Assembly (NCBI RefSeq): GCF_029269265.1 | Contig: NZ_JARIXP010000005.1 | Coordinates: forward strand, 63,777-115,956 | Reading direction: 5' to 3' | Length of the DNA: 52,180 bases | DNA from: Rheinheimera sp. 1928-s | GTDB lineage: Bacteria; Pseudomonadota; Gammaproteobacteria; Enterobacterales; Alteromonadaceae | Part shown: in pieces, positions 51,717 to 52,180 of the stretch | Layout of the letters: the number at the start of each line of letters is the position of its first letter | How positions within the stretch are numbered: position 1 is the first letter of the stretch | The notes under the pieces: model-generated | The model's database searches: none | The model's input: only the letters and a program-made list of their open reading frames with translations | What the model was told of the DNA's origin: nothing | Translations under genes and position numbers: made by a program

Positions 51717-52180
51717 TTAAGACTTAGGTGTGGCAGGTAACAAAGACAAAATAAAAGCATACTCATCCGCGACTTCAATTAAACGTGAAAAGCGCCCGGA
51801 TTTACCACCATGGCCTGCTTCCATAGTGGTGCGGAAGAGTAAAGGCTGCTGATCGGTTTTGACGGTACGCAGCTTCGCAACCCATTTCGCCGGTTCAAAA
51901 TACTGCACTTGGGAGTCATGTAAACCTGTAGTCACCAGTATGGCCGGATAAGCCTGTTTTTTTACCTGGTCATAAGGTGAATACGACAGCATGTAGTCGT
52001 AATAAACTTTTTGTTTTGGATTGCCCCACTCGTCAAACTCATTGGTCGTCAGCGGAATAGATTCATCCAGCATAGTAGTGACCACGTCAACAAAAGGTAC
52101 ATGGGCCACCAGACCACGGTATCTCTCCGGAGCCATATTGGCTATAGCACCCATTAACAGACCGCCGGCACTGCCGCCCA
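51717..52180 (-). CDS. Oligopeptidase B-type S9A peptidase (C-terminal part)
   Basis: The frame is open to the right edge; only the last 154 residues or so are visible. The catalytic Ser is in [22 protein letters not shown] (Ser codon 52170-52172), Asp in [15 protein letters not shown] and His in [28 protein letters not shown] and EWGNP are hallmarks of oligopeptidase B, which cuts short peptides after Arg or Lys. The N-terminus, and therefore any signal peptide (cytoplasmic PtrB or an exported relative), lies outside the window. It is the third S9 enzyme here. Confidence 0.9.
   Translation of the reverse strand, partial: GGSAGGLLMGAIANMAPERYRGLVAHVPFVDVVTTMLDESIPLTTNEFDEWGNPKQKVYYDYMLSYSPYDQVKKQAYPAILVTTGLHDSQVQYFEPAKWVAKLRTVKTDQQPLLFRTTMEAGHGGKSGRFSRLIEVADEYAFILSLLPATPKS

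Noticed and set aside
1-52180. tRNA, rRNA, CRISPR, prophage or defence islands
   Set aside because: No cloverleaf, rRNA block, regularly spaced repeats, integrase or typical defence genes were seen in any part of the window.

Overview
The window looks like ordinary chromosome from an aquatic gammaproteobacterium of the Alteromonadales/Chromatiaceae type, most likely Rheinheimera or a near relative. This is inferred from protein character, not from a search. The genes FadR, DsbB, AroC, PrmB, SmrB, SixA, YfcL, MaoP and RluA read as orthologues of the E. coli proteins. They are mixed with genes typical of aquatic relatives: a rhombosortase, a MoxR/CoxE pair, an ECF sigma/ChrR pair and many secreted S9 peptidases. 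I see no prophage, insertion sequence with a transposase, rRNA, tRNA or CRISPR array.

Layout. 1-7.9 kb (minus strand): a very large PAS/GAF/GGDEF membrane sensor cut by the left edge, a YjbR protein, an exported S9 peptidase and class I fumarase. 8.0-11.6 kb (plus): pabB, a CoA-pyrophosphatase-type Nudix hydrolase and L-serine deaminase. 11.7-16.2 kb (minus): an RND efflux pump permease and its adaptor. 16.6-21.4 kb: a stand-alone CBM48-like protein, a KAS III-like enzyme, and an RDD / VWA(CoxE) / MoxR-AAA cluster. 21.5-25.6 kb: cysK, a small lipoprotein, an enoyl-CoA hydratase and gamma-glutamyltransferase. 25.7-27.8 kb: rhombosortase and two divergent RluA paralogues. 27.8-33.4 kb (minus): a DPP4-like peptidase, an EF-hand membrane protein and azoreductase. 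33.5-34.8 kb: the ECF sigma/ChrR pair. 34.9-37.2 kb: a three-domain sulfur enzyme. 37.3-45.4 kb: fadR, dsbB, fklB, yfcL, an ATP-NAD kinase family protein, an MFS transporter, aroC, prmB, smrB and sixA. 45.6-52.2 kb: an M16 peptidase, a GGDEF-EAL protein, maoP, a small membrane protein and the C-terminal end of oligopeptidase B.

The most unusual gene is at 34907-37153. It joins a cysteine desulfurase, an ETHE1-like persulfide dioxygenase and a rhodanese in one chain, with all the expected catalytic residues visible. It could take cysteine sulfur through an enzyme-bound persulfide to sulfite or thiosulfate without releasing sulfide.

The second theme is the intergenic DNA. Three families of short palindromic repeats recur at gene ends. 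One is a GGGTCAGA hairpin family: two copies are perfect 29-bp inverted repeats with a covarying centre, and three are shorter. Four of the five sit within a few bases of stop codons, and one touches a start codon. The second is ERIC/IRU-like elements, one of which supplies the last codons and stop of the RDD gene. The third is a 28-bp REP-like family. Several of these appear to serve as terminators between convergent genes.
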